Of a stretch of 64,000 bases of DNA, positions 55,546 through 63,874 are shown one piece after another. The translations under genes were made by a program, and so were the position numbers. Source of the DNA: Streptomyces eurythermus (lineage in GTDB: Bacteria > Actinomycetota > Actinomycetes > Streptomycetales > Streptomycetaceae); the NCBI RefSeq assembly GCF_014649115.1, contig NZ_BMSK01000006.1, positions 387,369 through 451,368 of the forward strand, written 5' to 3'. The notes beneath the pieces are model-generated. The model was not told the DNA's origin. It was given only the letters and a program-made list of their open reading frames with translations, and made no database searches. Position 1 is the first letter of the stretch. Every line of letters starts with the position of its first letter.

Positions 55546-55987
55546 GCGTTCACCATGCGCAACACCTTCGAGCTCTCCCACGAGACCGTGATGTGGAACG
55601 TCCCGGGCAGGGCCGCCGCACTCCACGCCGTGGGGGACAACGACGACGTGCACGCCTTCCCGAACTTCGCCCGCCCGCGACCGCCGTACGACGCATTCCG
55701 GAACCCGCGAGCCCAACGGGACCTGCTCACCGAGGTCTTCGCCGACGCGGAACGGGAGGTCCCTGGCATGCTCGCCACCCTGCGCGAGGCGGACGGCCAG
55801 ATCCGCATGCCCCGCTGGTCCGGCGGCAGGGTCGCGCTGGGTGGGCGACGCCCCGCTCTTCCCCACCACGGCCCGAGCCCTGGAGCGGCGCAACGACATG
55901 CTGCGCAACCCCGGCAGCAGACCTCCCACGAAGGGCCACCCGGCCCACTCGGCCCTCACCCTGCCCGACTTCACGCCGACGAGGTGA
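55546..55987 (+). pseudogene. FAD-dependent monooxygenase remnant (C-terminal half, frameshifted)
   Basis: The translation FTMRNTFELSHETVMWNVPGRAAALHAVGD, then AQRDLLTEVFADAEREVPGMLATL and QIRMPRWSGGRVAL, matches the middle of PHBH-type FAD monooxygenases. The N-terminal FAD-binding GxGxxG half is absent, the DDFYFD-type segment before QIRMPRW is deleted, and an extra G at about 55840 shifts the frame so that VGDAPLFPTTARALERRNDMLRN and a C terminus LTLPDF follow in another frame, ending at 55987. The rest of the 780-bp gap (55237-56017) shows no gene. Confidence 0.75.
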
Positions 55988-56017
55988 GTGGGCCGGGTAC
56001 GCGCCACGCGATGACGC

Positions 56018-57181
56018 TCACCCACGCCGGGTGCCGTCGTAGGGGTGGAACGAGGCGGGCGGGTGGTCGAGCGGGAGACCAGGGTCCCAGGCCGTCAGGC
56101 ACTGGGCGCTCGGTACGAAGAGGGGCCCGGGGAGTGCGTCCAGGGGCCAGAACCGCCAGGCGCGGATGGTCTCCTCGCGCTGCCGCGGGGTGCCGGACCA
56201 GCGATGGACCACGGCGGGCACCGTCACCCGCACGACGTCGCCCACCCGGTCCAGGAGTGTGCCCAGCAGCCGCACATCGCCGGGATCCGTCACGAGACCG
56301 GCTTCCTCGGCGAGTTCCCGCGCGGCCACCTCGGCGAACGTCTCGCCGGGCTCCGGTTTCCCGCCCGCCAGCTCCCAGGTGCCGCGTTGGTGCAGGCCCA
56401 GCAGCACTCCGTCCGGACCGTGCACGATCACGCCTACTCCCACCGCGGCGTTGGGCGGCGGTGGCGCGCTCGTACGAGGACGGCTGGGCACCCGCTCCGG
56501 CCGGCGGGCGGCGTACAGCCGGTACGAGGCGGCGTTGCCCGGCTGCGGGGCGTCGAGCGTGGTGACCGCCTCCAGGACGAGTCCGTGCTCGGTGAGGAGG
56601 GCCTCCCAGGTCGCCGGCGCGAGGACCCACATGTGGACCAGGTGTTCCCGCTCGGTGCCGGGCGGCCGCAGGACCTCGGGCCGCGCGGCCACGGTGGCCG
56701 CGGGGCCGACGCCGCCGGAGTTGGTGTGCAGCGCGCTGAAGAGGAGACGCCCACCGGGCTTGAGCCCGTTGGCGAGCGCGGGAAGGAGCCGGCGCGGGTC
56801 CGTGAAGGGCATGCCGCTGACCGAGTAGATCAGGTCGTACGGCTCGGCATCGCGCAGGTGGCTCACGGCGTCGGCGCACACCAGACGCAGTCCTGAAGTT
56901 GCGGGGTAGCGGGCGGCGGCGCGCTGGTGCTGGGCCGGCGAGGAGTCGACGGCGGTGACCCTCGCGCCGAGAGCGGCCATGAGGGCGGCGTGCCGTCCGA
57001 GCCCGCTGCCCAGGTCGAGTACGCGCAGCCCCTTCACGTCGCCGAAGACCTCGAGGCCGGGGCCGGCCCCCGGGACGTCCCAGGCCCACCGGTCCAGCTC
57101 GGGCGGCTCGACGCCCCTGGCGAGCTGGTGCCTGCCGTACGCGGTCCAGGTGTCGCGGTTCTCCGTCTCGATGTCCGGCAT
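56018..57181 (-). CDS. Fused SAM methyltransferase-NUDIX hydrolase
   Basis: A 387-residue two-domain protein. Residues 1-215: class I methyltransferase with RVLDLGSGLGRHAALMAALGARVTAVD and LKPGGRLLFSALHT. Residues about 235-375: NUDIX hydrolase with the complete Nudix box (GGKPEPGETFAEVAARELAEEAGL), the metal-binding Glu residues intact. A Pro-rich linker (SAPPPPNA) joins them. Both halves look functional. The fusion implies a shared substrate or linked step, such as a nucleotide-type diphosphate, but the substrate is unknown. ATG 57181 is used; the frame is open further upstream. Confidence 0.9.
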   Translation of the reverse strand: MPDIETENRDTWTAYGRHQLARGVEPPELDRWAWDVPGAGPGLEVFGDVKGLRVLDLGSGLGRHAALMAALGARVTAVDSSPAQHQRAAARYPATSGLRLVCADAVSHLRDAEPYDLIYSVSGMPFTDPRRLLPALANGLKPGGRLLFSALHTNSGGVGPAATVAARPEVLRPPGTEREHLVHMWVLAPATWEALLTEHGLVLEAVTTLDAPQPGNAASYRLYAARRPERVPSRPRTSAPPPPNAAVGVGVIVHGPDGVLLGLHQRGTWELAGGKPEPGETFAEVAARELAEEAGLVTDPGDVRLLGTLLDRVGDVVRVTVPAVVHRWSGTPRQREETIRAWRFWPLDALPGPLFVPSAQCLTAWDPGLPLDHPPASFHPYDGTRRG

Positions 57182-57381
57182 GGTGTGCTCCAGCGGTGAA
57201 GAGGCCGTGGCCAGGGGCGCGGGGCGTGGCAGCGCAGGACGCCGAGGCTGGCGGTGCGGACGGTCACCGTGGTTGAGGGTCTCGCCCTGTCCTGCGCGTT
57301 CGGGCCACGACAGTAACCGTCGGGACGCCGGGCCGGTTGTGTCTTGCACAAGGTCAACTCAGCAAGGTGAAGGCACAGTCC

Positions 57382-58152
57382 ATGACGAACAGCACGACCA
57401 TCACCCCCACCATCGGCCGGGGCCTGCTCACGGCGGCGCTCGCCACCGCGCTGGCCCTCGGTGCCGGACCGGCGGCGACCGCGGCCCCCGGCGACGCCGG
57501 CGGTTGGAAGGGGGAGGGCGGGCTCACGCTGAACGCCGCCGACAACGCGAAGGTGGACGCTTACGTCGACCGGACGAAGGAGGCCGAGCGGTCGATCACC
57601 GTGGACGTGCGTGCCGCCGCCCTCGCGTCGGGCGCGGAGCTGGTCGGCTTCGAGCACCGCCTCAAGTCGCCCGACTCCCTCAAGCGGAAGGTCGCCACGT
57701 CCCTCAAGGAACACCCCGAGCACAACGTGGACACGGCCCTGGCAAGGCTGAGCGACGCCGTCCGCTACACCCTCCAGTGGCCGGACGGCGCCTACACCGA
57801 CGGCGTCACCACCGCGTCCGCCGTCCTGTCCGCCTGGGGCAACGACACCACCAAGTGGTCCAACACCTGGGGCCGGACCAGTGGCTACAAGGGTCTCAAC
57901 ACCGGTTGGCGCGCCCCGCGTTCCGGGCAGCTCTTCGAGATCCAGTTCCACACCCCCGCCAGCAAGCACGCTCAGGAGGTCACCCACCTGCTGTACGAGG
58001 AGCAGCGCCTGCCCTCCACCACCCCGGCCCGGAAGAAGAAGCTCCAGGCTCGGCAGGACGCCGTGTTCGCCGCCGTACCCGTACCACCGGGAGCCGACCG
58101 GCTGAGCCCGCCCGTCAGCCCGTCCGCCCCGCTTCCGGCCTTGGCCCGCTGA
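57382..58152 (+). CDS. Secreted ATP nucleotide 3'-pyrophosphokinase (RelA/SpoT-fold)
   Basis: A 256-residue exported protein: signal peptide to about residue 34 (GLLTAALATALALGAGPAATA), then a small (p)ppGpp-synthetase-like fold with GFEHRLKSPDSLKRKV, LSDAVRYTLQW, SNTWGRTSGYKGLNTGWRAPRSGQLFEIQFHTPASKHAQ. This is the pattern of the extracellular enzymes of Streptomyces that move pyrophosphate from ATP to the 3'-OH of nucleotides. The C-terminal tail is Pro-rich. GGTGAAGG precedes ATG 57382. The role outside the cell is unsettled. Confidence 0.9.
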   Translation: MTNSTTITPTIGRGLLTAALATALALGAGPAATAAPGDAGGWKGEGGLTLNAADNAKVDAYVDRTKEAERSITVDVRAAALASGAELVGFEHRLKSPDSLKRKVATSLKEHPEHNVDTALARLSDAVRYTLQWPDGAYTDGVTTASAVLSAWGNDTTKWSNTWGRTSGYKGLNTGWRAPRSGQLFEIQFHTPASKHAQEVTHLLYEEQRLPSTTPARKKKLQARQDAVFAAVPVPPGADRLSPPVSPSAPLPALAR

Positions 58153-58468
58153 GGAGTTCTTCGCTCCGCCGCGTAGGTGCCCGGCCGCACGCCCCGCCGC
58201 CCGGACACCGGCCGGCTCCCCGCAGCACCGCCACCCGCCGGACCCGCGACGGTGCGCGTCGCGTCCCTGGGCCGGGCGTCGAGGAGTACCTCGAGCAGCG
58301 TTCCTGACCGCCCCCGTGGGCGAGCGGCTCGGCACGCTCTCCTCGAGAGGCGCAGGTCAGGAGGGGTGGAGGGGTGGAACCACCCCTGCTGCCCTGGGGA
58401 AATCCCCCGGCCCGAAACGGTACCTGGCTGGCTGTCCCGCGGGGACGGGCGCGCGGAGACTCGGTGGC
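58153..58468. other. Intergenic region without recognised feature
   Basis: 316 bp between the pyrophosphokinase and the desaturase. Only a CGGAGA ribosome site near 58454 is noted; no gene, repeat or clear hairpin. Confidence 0.45.
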
Positions 58469-59542
58469 ATGACGTTTTCCCCGCAGGCCGCGGCCCTGAT
58501 CACGGCCCCCGCCGAGCCTTCCCCAGCCCCCGGAGCCGGAAGCGACTTCTCCCGGCTGTCCCGCCGTATCACCGAGGCGGGACTGATGCGGCGCCGCCCC
58601 GGCTACTACGCGGTACGGCTCGGACTGGTCGTCGCGCTGACGGCGGCGGGCTGGGGCGCCTTCCTCGCGCTGGGTGACAGCTGGTGGCAGCTAGCCGTAG
58701 CCGCGTTCCTCGCCCTCATGTACGGCCAGACCGCCCTGGCGGCACACGACCTGGCACACCGTCAGGTGTTCCGGCGCGACCGGCCGAGCCGGACATGGGG
58801 CCGGCTCTTCGGCAACCTGGGGATCGGCATGAGCTACGGCTGGTGGATGAACAAGCACACCCGCCACCACGCCAACCCCAACCACGAGGAACTGGACCCG
58901 GACGTCGCCCCGGACATCCTGGTGTGGTCCACCGCCCAGGCACGCCACAGCCGGGGTCTGGCCCGTCTCATCGGCGGCCACCAGGCATGGCTGTTCTTCC
59001 CGCTGCTGACGCTGGAGGGCTTCAACCTGCACGTCGCGAGCGTACGGGCGCTGCGCTCGCCGTCCATGAAGCACCGCACGCTGGAGGCGGGACTGCTCCT
59101 GCTGCACATCACCGCCTACCTCTCGGCGCTGTTCCTGGTCCTCCCGCCCGGCAAGGCGGTCGCGTTCCTCGCCGTGCACCAGTGCCTCTTCGGTGTCTAC
59201 CTCGGCTGCACCTTCGCCCCGAACCACAAGGGCATGCCCACACTCAGCGGCGACGAGCGGCCCGACTTCCTGCGCCGCCAGGTCCTCACCTCCCGCAACG
59301 TCCGCGGTGGCCGGCTCACCGATGTGCTGCTCGGCGGGCTCAACTACCAGATCGAGCACCACCTGTTCCCGGGCATGCCCACCCCGCATCTGCGCCGCGC
59401 CCAGGTCATCGTGCGCGCGTACTGCGCGGAGATCGGCGTGCCGTACCACGAGACCGGTCTGATCCACTCCTACCGCGAGGCCCTGACCCACCTGCACCGG
59501 GTGGGAGAACCCATCAGGCGGCAGCGCGGGACGGCAGCCTGA
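58469..59542 (+). CDS. Membrane fatty acid desaturase (acyl-lipid/front-end type)
   Basis: A 357-residue di-iron membrane desaturase. The three His boxes are intact: HDLAH (93-97), HTRHH (130-134) and QIEHH (294-298); the Gln in the third box points to the front-end/acyl-lipid group. Hydrophobic pairs lie near 48-95 and 185-235. It introduces a double bond in membrane lipid acyl chains. Start ATG 58469 has CGGAGA about 10 nt upstream. No ferredoxin gene is adjacent. Confidence 0.92.
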   Translation: MTFSPQAAALITAPAEPSPAPGAGSDFSRLSRRITEAGLMRRRPGYYAVRLGLVVALTAAGWGAFLALGDSWWQLAVAAFLALMYGQTALAAHDLAHRQVFRRDRPSRTWGRLFGNLGIGMSYGWWMNKHTRHHANPNHEELDPDVAPDILVWSTAQARHSRGLARLIGGHQAWLFFPLLTLEGFNLHVASVRALRSPSMKHRTLEAGLLLLHITAYLSALFLVLPPGKAVAFLAVHQCLFGVYLGCTFAPNHKGMPTLSGDERPDFLRRQVLTSRNVRGGRLTDVLLGGLNYQIEHHLFPGMPTPHLRRAQVIVRAYCAEIGVPYHETGLIHSYREALTHLHRVGEPIRRQRGTAA

Positions 59543-59605
59543 CCGAGGCCGCCGCGCCACTGTGCCCCGCGCCTCCGGACGCAGTCGCCGCTACGGTGTG
59601 GGGCC

Positions 59606-59968
59606 ATGTGCACCTACGCCTTCGTCCACTACAAGCTGCACTACGCGTGCGTGTCGTGCCGGATCGGCTTCAAACGGCATCCCCGCGACGCCGGACACAC
59701 GTGCCCGCGCTGCGCCGCGCCGTTGCTGTGTGCCGGCCATGACTTCGCGACACCCCGCCGCAGCGATCGGAAGGCGTGGTCGGTCGTCGCGGCGGTGCTG
59801 GGCGCCGGACTGCGCTACGAGGGCTTCGAGCCGTGCGGTTGCGGACGGGAGCCGAAGTTCCGCCCCCGTACCCGCGCTCAGGTGCGCGCCCGCCGTGTCA
59901 TCGCGGCGCGGACCGGCGTCCCGCTCGCGGAACTGCTCGGCCGGGCCGACCCGTTGGAGCCCCGCTGA
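59606..59968 (+). CDS. Small zinc-ribbon-like protein of unknown function
   Basis: A 120-residue protein with CVSC and CPRC motifs near the N terminus spaced like a zinc ribbon (Cys15, Cys18, Cys33, Cys36) and later CGCG. Relatives in Streptomyces are often labelled deoxyxylulose-5-phosphate synthase, which cannot be right at this size. It may bind nucleic acid; nothing more is supported. Confidence 0.7.
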   Translation: MCTYAFVHYKLHYACVSCRIGFKRHPRDAGHTCPRCAAPLLCAGHDFATPRRSDRKAWSVVAAVLGAGLRYEGFEPCGCGREPKFRPRTRAQVRARRVIAARTGVPLAELLGRADPLEPR

Positions 59969-60082
59969 TCCCACCGGAAGCCGGTGAAGCCCGCTCGGCC
60001 CGGCTCCCCGGCACAAGCGGTCTCCTTCCCGCTCCCCGTCCCAAGGCCCAGGAGTGGGCGCGGCCACGGACGGGGCGGACGG

Positions 60083-60568
60083 TCACTGCCGTTCCGACCG
60101 GTCGCGCCGCTCGCGTTCGTACGCGTTCCAGTCGGCCGGCGGATACGTCGCCTGCGGGGCAGCGAGGGCCACGTCGGTCGCGATCGCGGTCTCCACGGGG
60201 AAGAAGCCGAGGTCCCGGACCAGTTCCATGGCCCGTACGGTGTCCTCGCCGAGCGGACGCGCCATGCGGTCCGCGCCGGACGGGAAGGCCACGGGCTTCA
60301 TCCGGGCCACCCTGAGCATGCGGTCGGCCCGCTCGTCCAGGCCGAGGACGGAGTAGCCCACGGCCAGGGCGAACTGCTTGAGCGCCGTGGCCATGGCCCC
60401 GGACAGGTCCGAGATACCGCGCAGCGTCTGCGCGGGGCTGCCCGCGACGGCGTCGTACGGTGTCGGTCCGTACTGCCGCTCCAGACGTTTGTGCTCGCCC
60501 TCCAGCAGGGCGTGCGCCTCCTCCAACACGCGGGCGATACGCGCCAGTTCGGTCATGTCGTGGAACAT
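60083..60568 (-). CDS. Hypothetical helical protein
   Basis: A 161-residue, largely helical soluble protein (ELARIARVLEEAHALLEGEHKRLERQYG, then LSGAMATALKQFALAVGYSVLGLDERADRMLRVARM). No catalytic motif, signal peptide or membrane span is seen. AAGGAGAGG precedes ATG 60568. It is downstream of nothing on its strand and seems to be a single gene. Confidence 0.75.
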   Translation of the reverse strand: MFHDMTELARIARVLEEAHALLEGEHKRLERQYGPTPYDAVAGSPAQTLRGISDLSGAMATALKQFALAVGYSVLGLDERADRMLRVARMKPVAFPSGADRMARPLGEDTVRAMELVRDLGFFPVETAIATDVALAAPQATYPPADWNAYERERRDRSERQ

Positions 60569-60764
60569 CGTGCCTCTCCTTCCCGCCAACTGGGCCGACT
60601 CTACGAGTGATTGCGGTGCCCGCGGAGGCTGATCGCGCGCAGGTGGCCTGATGGTGTGACGGGTGGCCGGCCCGGTGGACGCGGCGGTGACCACGTGGAG
60701 AGCACGCTGCTCACGGGGCCTCCGCGCAGGTCAAGCCCCGCCCACCGCGACGGCGGCACGAGCG

Positions 60765-61700
60765 TCAGGGGCGTGGGGCCGAGGTCCCCTCCTTCGGCGG
60801 GGTCGCCTTCTTGAACAGCTCGTGGACGGCCAGATAGCTTTCCCCGCCGTGGCCCTCCGCGATGGCGCGCTCGGCGATCTCCTTCATCAGCCGCGGATGG
60901 TCGGAGTGGACACCCTGCTCCTCGCTGGTGCGGGTGATGTGGTCCAGCGCGTTGAGGTTCATCTCCAGCGTGGAGAGGGTGCCCGGATAGTGGCCGGCGT
61001 CCAGGTCGGGCGCCCGGCCGGCCAGGGCCGTGTAGTCGACCACGACCGGCATGAACCAGCCCAGCGCCAACTCCGCGAATTCCCGGGCCGGCACGTTCGC
61101 CGAGCCGACCAGGGCGGTGGCGTGCAGCCAGCCGTTCAGGGTGGCGTACATCATGTCGAGCAGGGCGGTGTTGTAGAGCACCGCCAGGCCGGGGTCGTCT
61201 CCCAGGTAGCGCGGGTCGCCGAGGCTCGTCAGCGCCTCCGAGTGCTGCTCGAAGACAGCCTGCGAACCGCTGTAGAGGAACACCGCGCCCGGCTGCCCCA
61301 CCATCGGCGGCGGCACCATGACGGCACCGTCGAGATAGTCCACACCCCGGTCCGCCGACCACTGGACGGCCGCCCGCGCCTCGGCGGGCGTACCGGAGTT
61401 GAGGTTGACCACGGCGCGGCCGGCGAGCGCCTCGGCGGCCGGCTCCAGGACCTTGTGCATCGTGTCGTAGTCCGTGAGACACACGAGGGTGAGCGGGCTC
61501 GCGGTGACCGCCTCGGCCACCGTCCGCGCGCGCCGGGCGCCCCTGGCCACGAGGCCGTCCGCCTTCTCGGGGCTGCGGTTCCAGACGGTGAGCGGGTGGC
61601 CCTTCTTCAGCAGGGTCTCGGCCAGAGCCCTGCCCATGGGGCCGAGTCCCAGCAAGGTGACGGGCTTGTGCTGCGGTTCAGTCGAGTGGTGTGTCGTCAT
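60765..61700 (-). CDS. NADPH-dependent imine reductase-like oxidoreductase
   Basis: A 311-residue member of the beta-hydroxyacid dehydrogenase superfamily, imine-reductase branch. Rossmann motif LLGLGPMGRALAETLLKKGHPLTVWNRSPEKA; the Arg of WNRS favours NADPH. LNSGTPAEAR and DYLDGAVMVPPPMVGQPGAVFLYSG follow, and the C-terminal helices that form the dimer active site are present. It diverges from a MerR regulator across a 64-bp gap with a MerR-type operator, a pairing often seen for imine reductases. Confidence 0.88.
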   Translation of the reverse strand: MTTHHSTEPQHKPVTLLGLGPMGRALAETLLKKGHPLTVWNRSPEKADGLVARGARRARTVAEAVTASPLTLVCLTDYDTMHKVLEPAAEALAGRAVVNLNSGTPAEARAAVQWSADRGVDYLDGAVMVPPPMVGQPGAVFLYSGSQAVFEQHSEALTSLGDPRYLGDDPGLAVLYNTALLDMMYATLNGWLHATALVGSANVPAREFAELALGWFMPVVVDYTALAGRAPDLDAGHYPGTLSTLEMNLNALDHITRTSEEQGVHSDHPRLMKEIAERAIAEGHGGESYLAVHELFKKATPPKEGTSAPRP

Positions 61701-61713
61701 GCCGATTAGGTTG

Positions 61714-61739
61714 GGGTCTGACATTGATGTGAGAGTCAA
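61714..61739. promoter_or_regulatory. MerR-type operator between imine reductase and its regulator
   Basis: Read on the minus strand, TTTGACTCTCACATCAATGTCAGACC has a -35-like TTGACT followed by an imperfect palindrome centred on CATCAATG (GACTCTCACAT / ATGTCAGACCC). MerR regulators bind such repeats between -35 and -10. Confidence 0.5.
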
Positions 61740-61764
61740 ACCGGAACTGTGTGGTGAGCGACAC

Positions 61765-62205
61765 ATGCGCATCGGAGAGCTGTCCCGCCGGACCGACGTC
61801 AGCGTGCGCCTTCTGCGCTACTACGAGGAACAGGGACTGCTGCACCCCGTACGCCGTCCCAGCGGATACCGCGAATACCAGGAGGACGACGTCCGTACGG
61901 TGCACAACATCCGTACGCTGCTGGGGGCGGGCCTTTTCACGCGAACGATCGCCGCCCTGCTGCCGTGCATGGTGGACGACGGCCAAGTGCTGGCGCCGGC
62001 CTGCTCCGGCACGCTTTCCGGCCTTCAGCGGGAGCGCGAGCGCATCGACCGGGCGGTGGCCGATCTCCAGGCCGCCCGCGCGGCGCTGGACACCCTCATG
62101 ACCGTGCCCCTGTCGTACGACACCGACGGGACCGAGGTCTGCCACGCCGTGCCGGAGCCGGTGCCGGCCGGGTTCGACGCGGTGCTCCGCGGTGCGGACG
62201 ACTGA
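61765..62205 (+). CDS. MerR family transcriptional regulator
   Basis: A 146-residue MerR regulator: RIGELSRRTDVSVRLLRYYEEQGLLHPVRRPSGYREYQEDDVRTVHNIRTLLGAGL is the winged helix, followed by a dimerisation helix (LQRERERIDRAVADLQAARAALDTL). Single Cys residues in the C-terminal part (PACSGT, EVCHAV) do not form a clear metal site. It probably controls the divergent imine reductase gene and itself. Confidence 0.9.
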   Translation: MRIGELSRRTDVSVRLLRYYEEQGLLHPVRRPSGYREYQEDDVRTVHNIRTLLGAGLFTRTIAALLPCMVDDGQVLAPACSGTLSGLQRERERIDRAVADLQAARAALDTLMTVPLSYDTDGTEVCHAVPEPVPAGFDAVLRGADD

Positions 62206-62246
62206 GGCGGGGAACACGGGCGCGCGCTCGGTACACATCTGATGGA

Positions 62247-62282
62247 GCCCGGACCGCCCCCTGACAGGAGGACGGTCCGGGC
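62247..62282. terminator. Hairpin between convergent MerR and esterase genes
   Basis: GCCCGGACCG and CGGTCCGGGC form a perfect 10-bp stem around a 16-nt loop between the two convergent genes. Confidence 0.6.
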
Positions 62283-62335
62283 ACGCGGGGGTGACCGACA
62301 GGTGTGTCACCCGCCGCTCCGGCCGTGGCGGTCGG

Positions 62336-63631
62336 TCAACTCGTGGCGCAGGTCGCGCCGTTGAGACTGAAGGACGCCGGGGCGGAGGTGTCGCCGGTGT
62401 GTGTGGCCTGGAAGCCGAGGGTGGTCGAGGCACCCGGGGCCAGGGAGGCGTTGTAGGCGGCGTTCCGCGCGGTCACGGTGCCGCTGGAAGGCGAGAACTG
62501 GGCGTTCCAGCCGGAGGTGATGGACTGTCCGGCCGGCAGGGTGAACGTCAGCGCCCATCCGTCGACCGGCTCGGTGCCGGTGTTGGTCACGGTGATCGCG
62601 GCCGTCAGCCCGGAGTTCCATGTGCTGGTCGAGTACGTCACCTTGCAGGCGCCGGCCGGCGGGGTGGGCGGTTCGGTCGGCGGCTGGGTGGTCCCGGAGT
62701 CCAGTCCGAAGAAGGAGATGGCGCGTGCGGCCATGCCCGCGGCCGGCAGGGTGTGCCCGACGCCCTGGATGCTGATGGCCTCGACGGGGGCCTGGGTGCC
62801 GGTGCCGCCGTAGCGGGTGCGGGTCCAGTTGGACTGGGGGTGGTCGGTGGACGCGGGCGTCTGGCTCACGCCGAGGACATTGGTCCACTGCTTGATCTCT
62901 TCGCCGAAGTTCGGGTAGCGCAGCGTGGTGTCCTCGGTGCCGTGCCACAGCTGCATCCGGGGCCGGGGTCCGCTGTACCCCGGGTAGGCGCCGCGGACCA
63001 GGTCGCCCCACTGCTGGGCGGTCTTGGTCACGGTTCCGTTGGCGCAGGCGCTGTTCCAGCCGGAGCCGTCGGTCGTGGCGAAGCAGCCGAAGGGCACGCC
63101 GGAGAAGGCGGCTCCGGCCTTGAAGACGTCGGGGTAGTCGCCGAGCAGGACGTTGGTCATCATCGCGCCCGACGAGGCGCCGGTGACGTAGACGCGGTTC
63201 GGGTCGGCGCCGTAGTGCTGTTCGGCGTAGGTGACCATCGACACGATGCCGACCGGGTCGCTGCCGCCGCCGCGCTTGAGCGCCTGCGGCGAGGAGACGT
63301 CGAAGCAGCCGCCGCTACGGGTCACCGAAGGGTAGATCACGACGAAGCCGTACCGGTCGGCCAGCGAGGCGAACTCGGTGCCGGAGTAGAAGGCCGGACC
63401 GGAACCGGTGCAGTAGTGCACGGCCACCAGGACCGCGGGGCGGGCCGGCGCGCTGTCCGGGCGGTAGACGTACATGCGCAGGTTGCTCGGGTTGGCGCCG
63501 AAGCCGGTGACCTCCGTCAGGGAGGCCGCGTGGGCGGCAGGCGCGGACAGGGTCAGCATGGCCAGCAGCGGCGCCAGGACCGCGAGCACGGCTGTCAGCA
63601 GTGGCCGTAGTCTCGGCCTTTTTCGGATCAT
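62336..63631 (-). CDS. Secreted CE1-type esterase with CBM2 (acetylxylan/feruloyl esterase)
   Basis: A 431-residue exported enzyme. Signal peptide 1-36; PHB-depolymerase/CE1-type alpha/beta hydrolase about 38-315 with nucleophile Ser153 in TGASSGAMM, LWHGTEDTTLRY (Asp) and QGVGHTLP (His); Pro/Thr linker about 317-328; cellulose-binding CBM2 about 330-431 (CKVTYSTSTWNSGLTAAITVTNTGTEPVDGWALTFTLP). It most likely removes acetyl or feruloyl groups from xylan. The promoter region is shared with a divergent secreted xylanase-like gene and carries a matching palindrome. Confidence 0.92.
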   Translation of the reverse strand: MIRKRPRLRPLLTAVLAVLAPLLAMLTLSAPAAHAASLTEVTGFGANPSNLRMYVYRPDSAPARPAVLVAVHYCTGSGPAFYSGTEFASLADRYGFVVIYPSVTRSGGCFDVSSPQALKRGGGSDPVGIVSMVTYAEQHYGADPNRVYVTGASSGAMMTNVLLGDYPDVFKAGAAFSGVPFGCFATTDGSGWNSACANGTVTKTAQQWGDLVRGAYPGYSGPRPRMQLWHGTEDTTLRYPNFGEEIKQWTNVLGVSQTPASTDHPQSNWTRTRYGGTGTQAPVEAISIQGVGHTLPAAGMAARAISFFGLDSGTTQPPTEPPTPPAGACKVTYSTSTWNSGLTAAITVTNTGTEPVDGWALTFTLPAGQSITSGWNAQFSPSSGTVTARNAAYNASLAPGASTTLGFQATHTGDTSAPASFSLNGATCATS

Positions 63632-63648
63632 GTCGTCGGCTCCCGTAT

Positions 63649-63659
63649 CGAAACATTCG
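63649..63659. promoter_or_regulatory. Palindromic box CGAAACATTCG by the esterase start
   Basis: CGAA-N3-TTCG, 18 bp upstream of the esterase ATG. It differs at one base from the box at 63850 before the divergent gene. Confidence 0.5.
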
Positions 63660-63820
63660 GAGGTCTTTCGGGAACGTGCCGCGTCACGTTAGGGGCAGTG
63701 GAGGGTGACGTCAACCACTCCCGCCGAAGTGCAACTCCCCGTCCGGTCAACACGGGTCGATCTTCAACCGACTCTGCGAAGAGTCGTCCCGGACCGTTGA
63801 CCACCGATGATTCGGTTCGT

Positions 63821-63837
63821 AATGTGCCCGTCACATT
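63821..63837. promoter_or_regulatory. Inverted repeat AATGTG-N5-CACATT
   Basis: A perfect 6-bp inverted repeat with a 5-nt gap, 38 bp before the start of the rightward gene, in the shared control region 63632-63874. A possible second regulator site. Confidence 0.35.
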
Positions 63838-63849
63838 CGATCAAAGCAA

Positions 63850-63860
63850 CGAAACTTTCG
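63850..63860. promoter_or_regulatory. Palindromic box CGAAACTTTCG before the rightward secreted gene
   Basis: An 11-bp palindrome 14 bp before the ATG at 63875. GAAA/TTTC-type palindromes occur upstream of Streptomyces xylanase genes, which fits the neighbours. Confidence 0.55.
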
Positions 63861-63874
63861 ATTGAGGAGATGGC

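Noticed and set aside
59606..59968. Deoxyxylulose-5-phosphate synthase
   Set aside because: The protein has 120 residues and zinc-ribbon Cys pairs; the real enzyme has over 600 residues and a thiamine diphosphate site.
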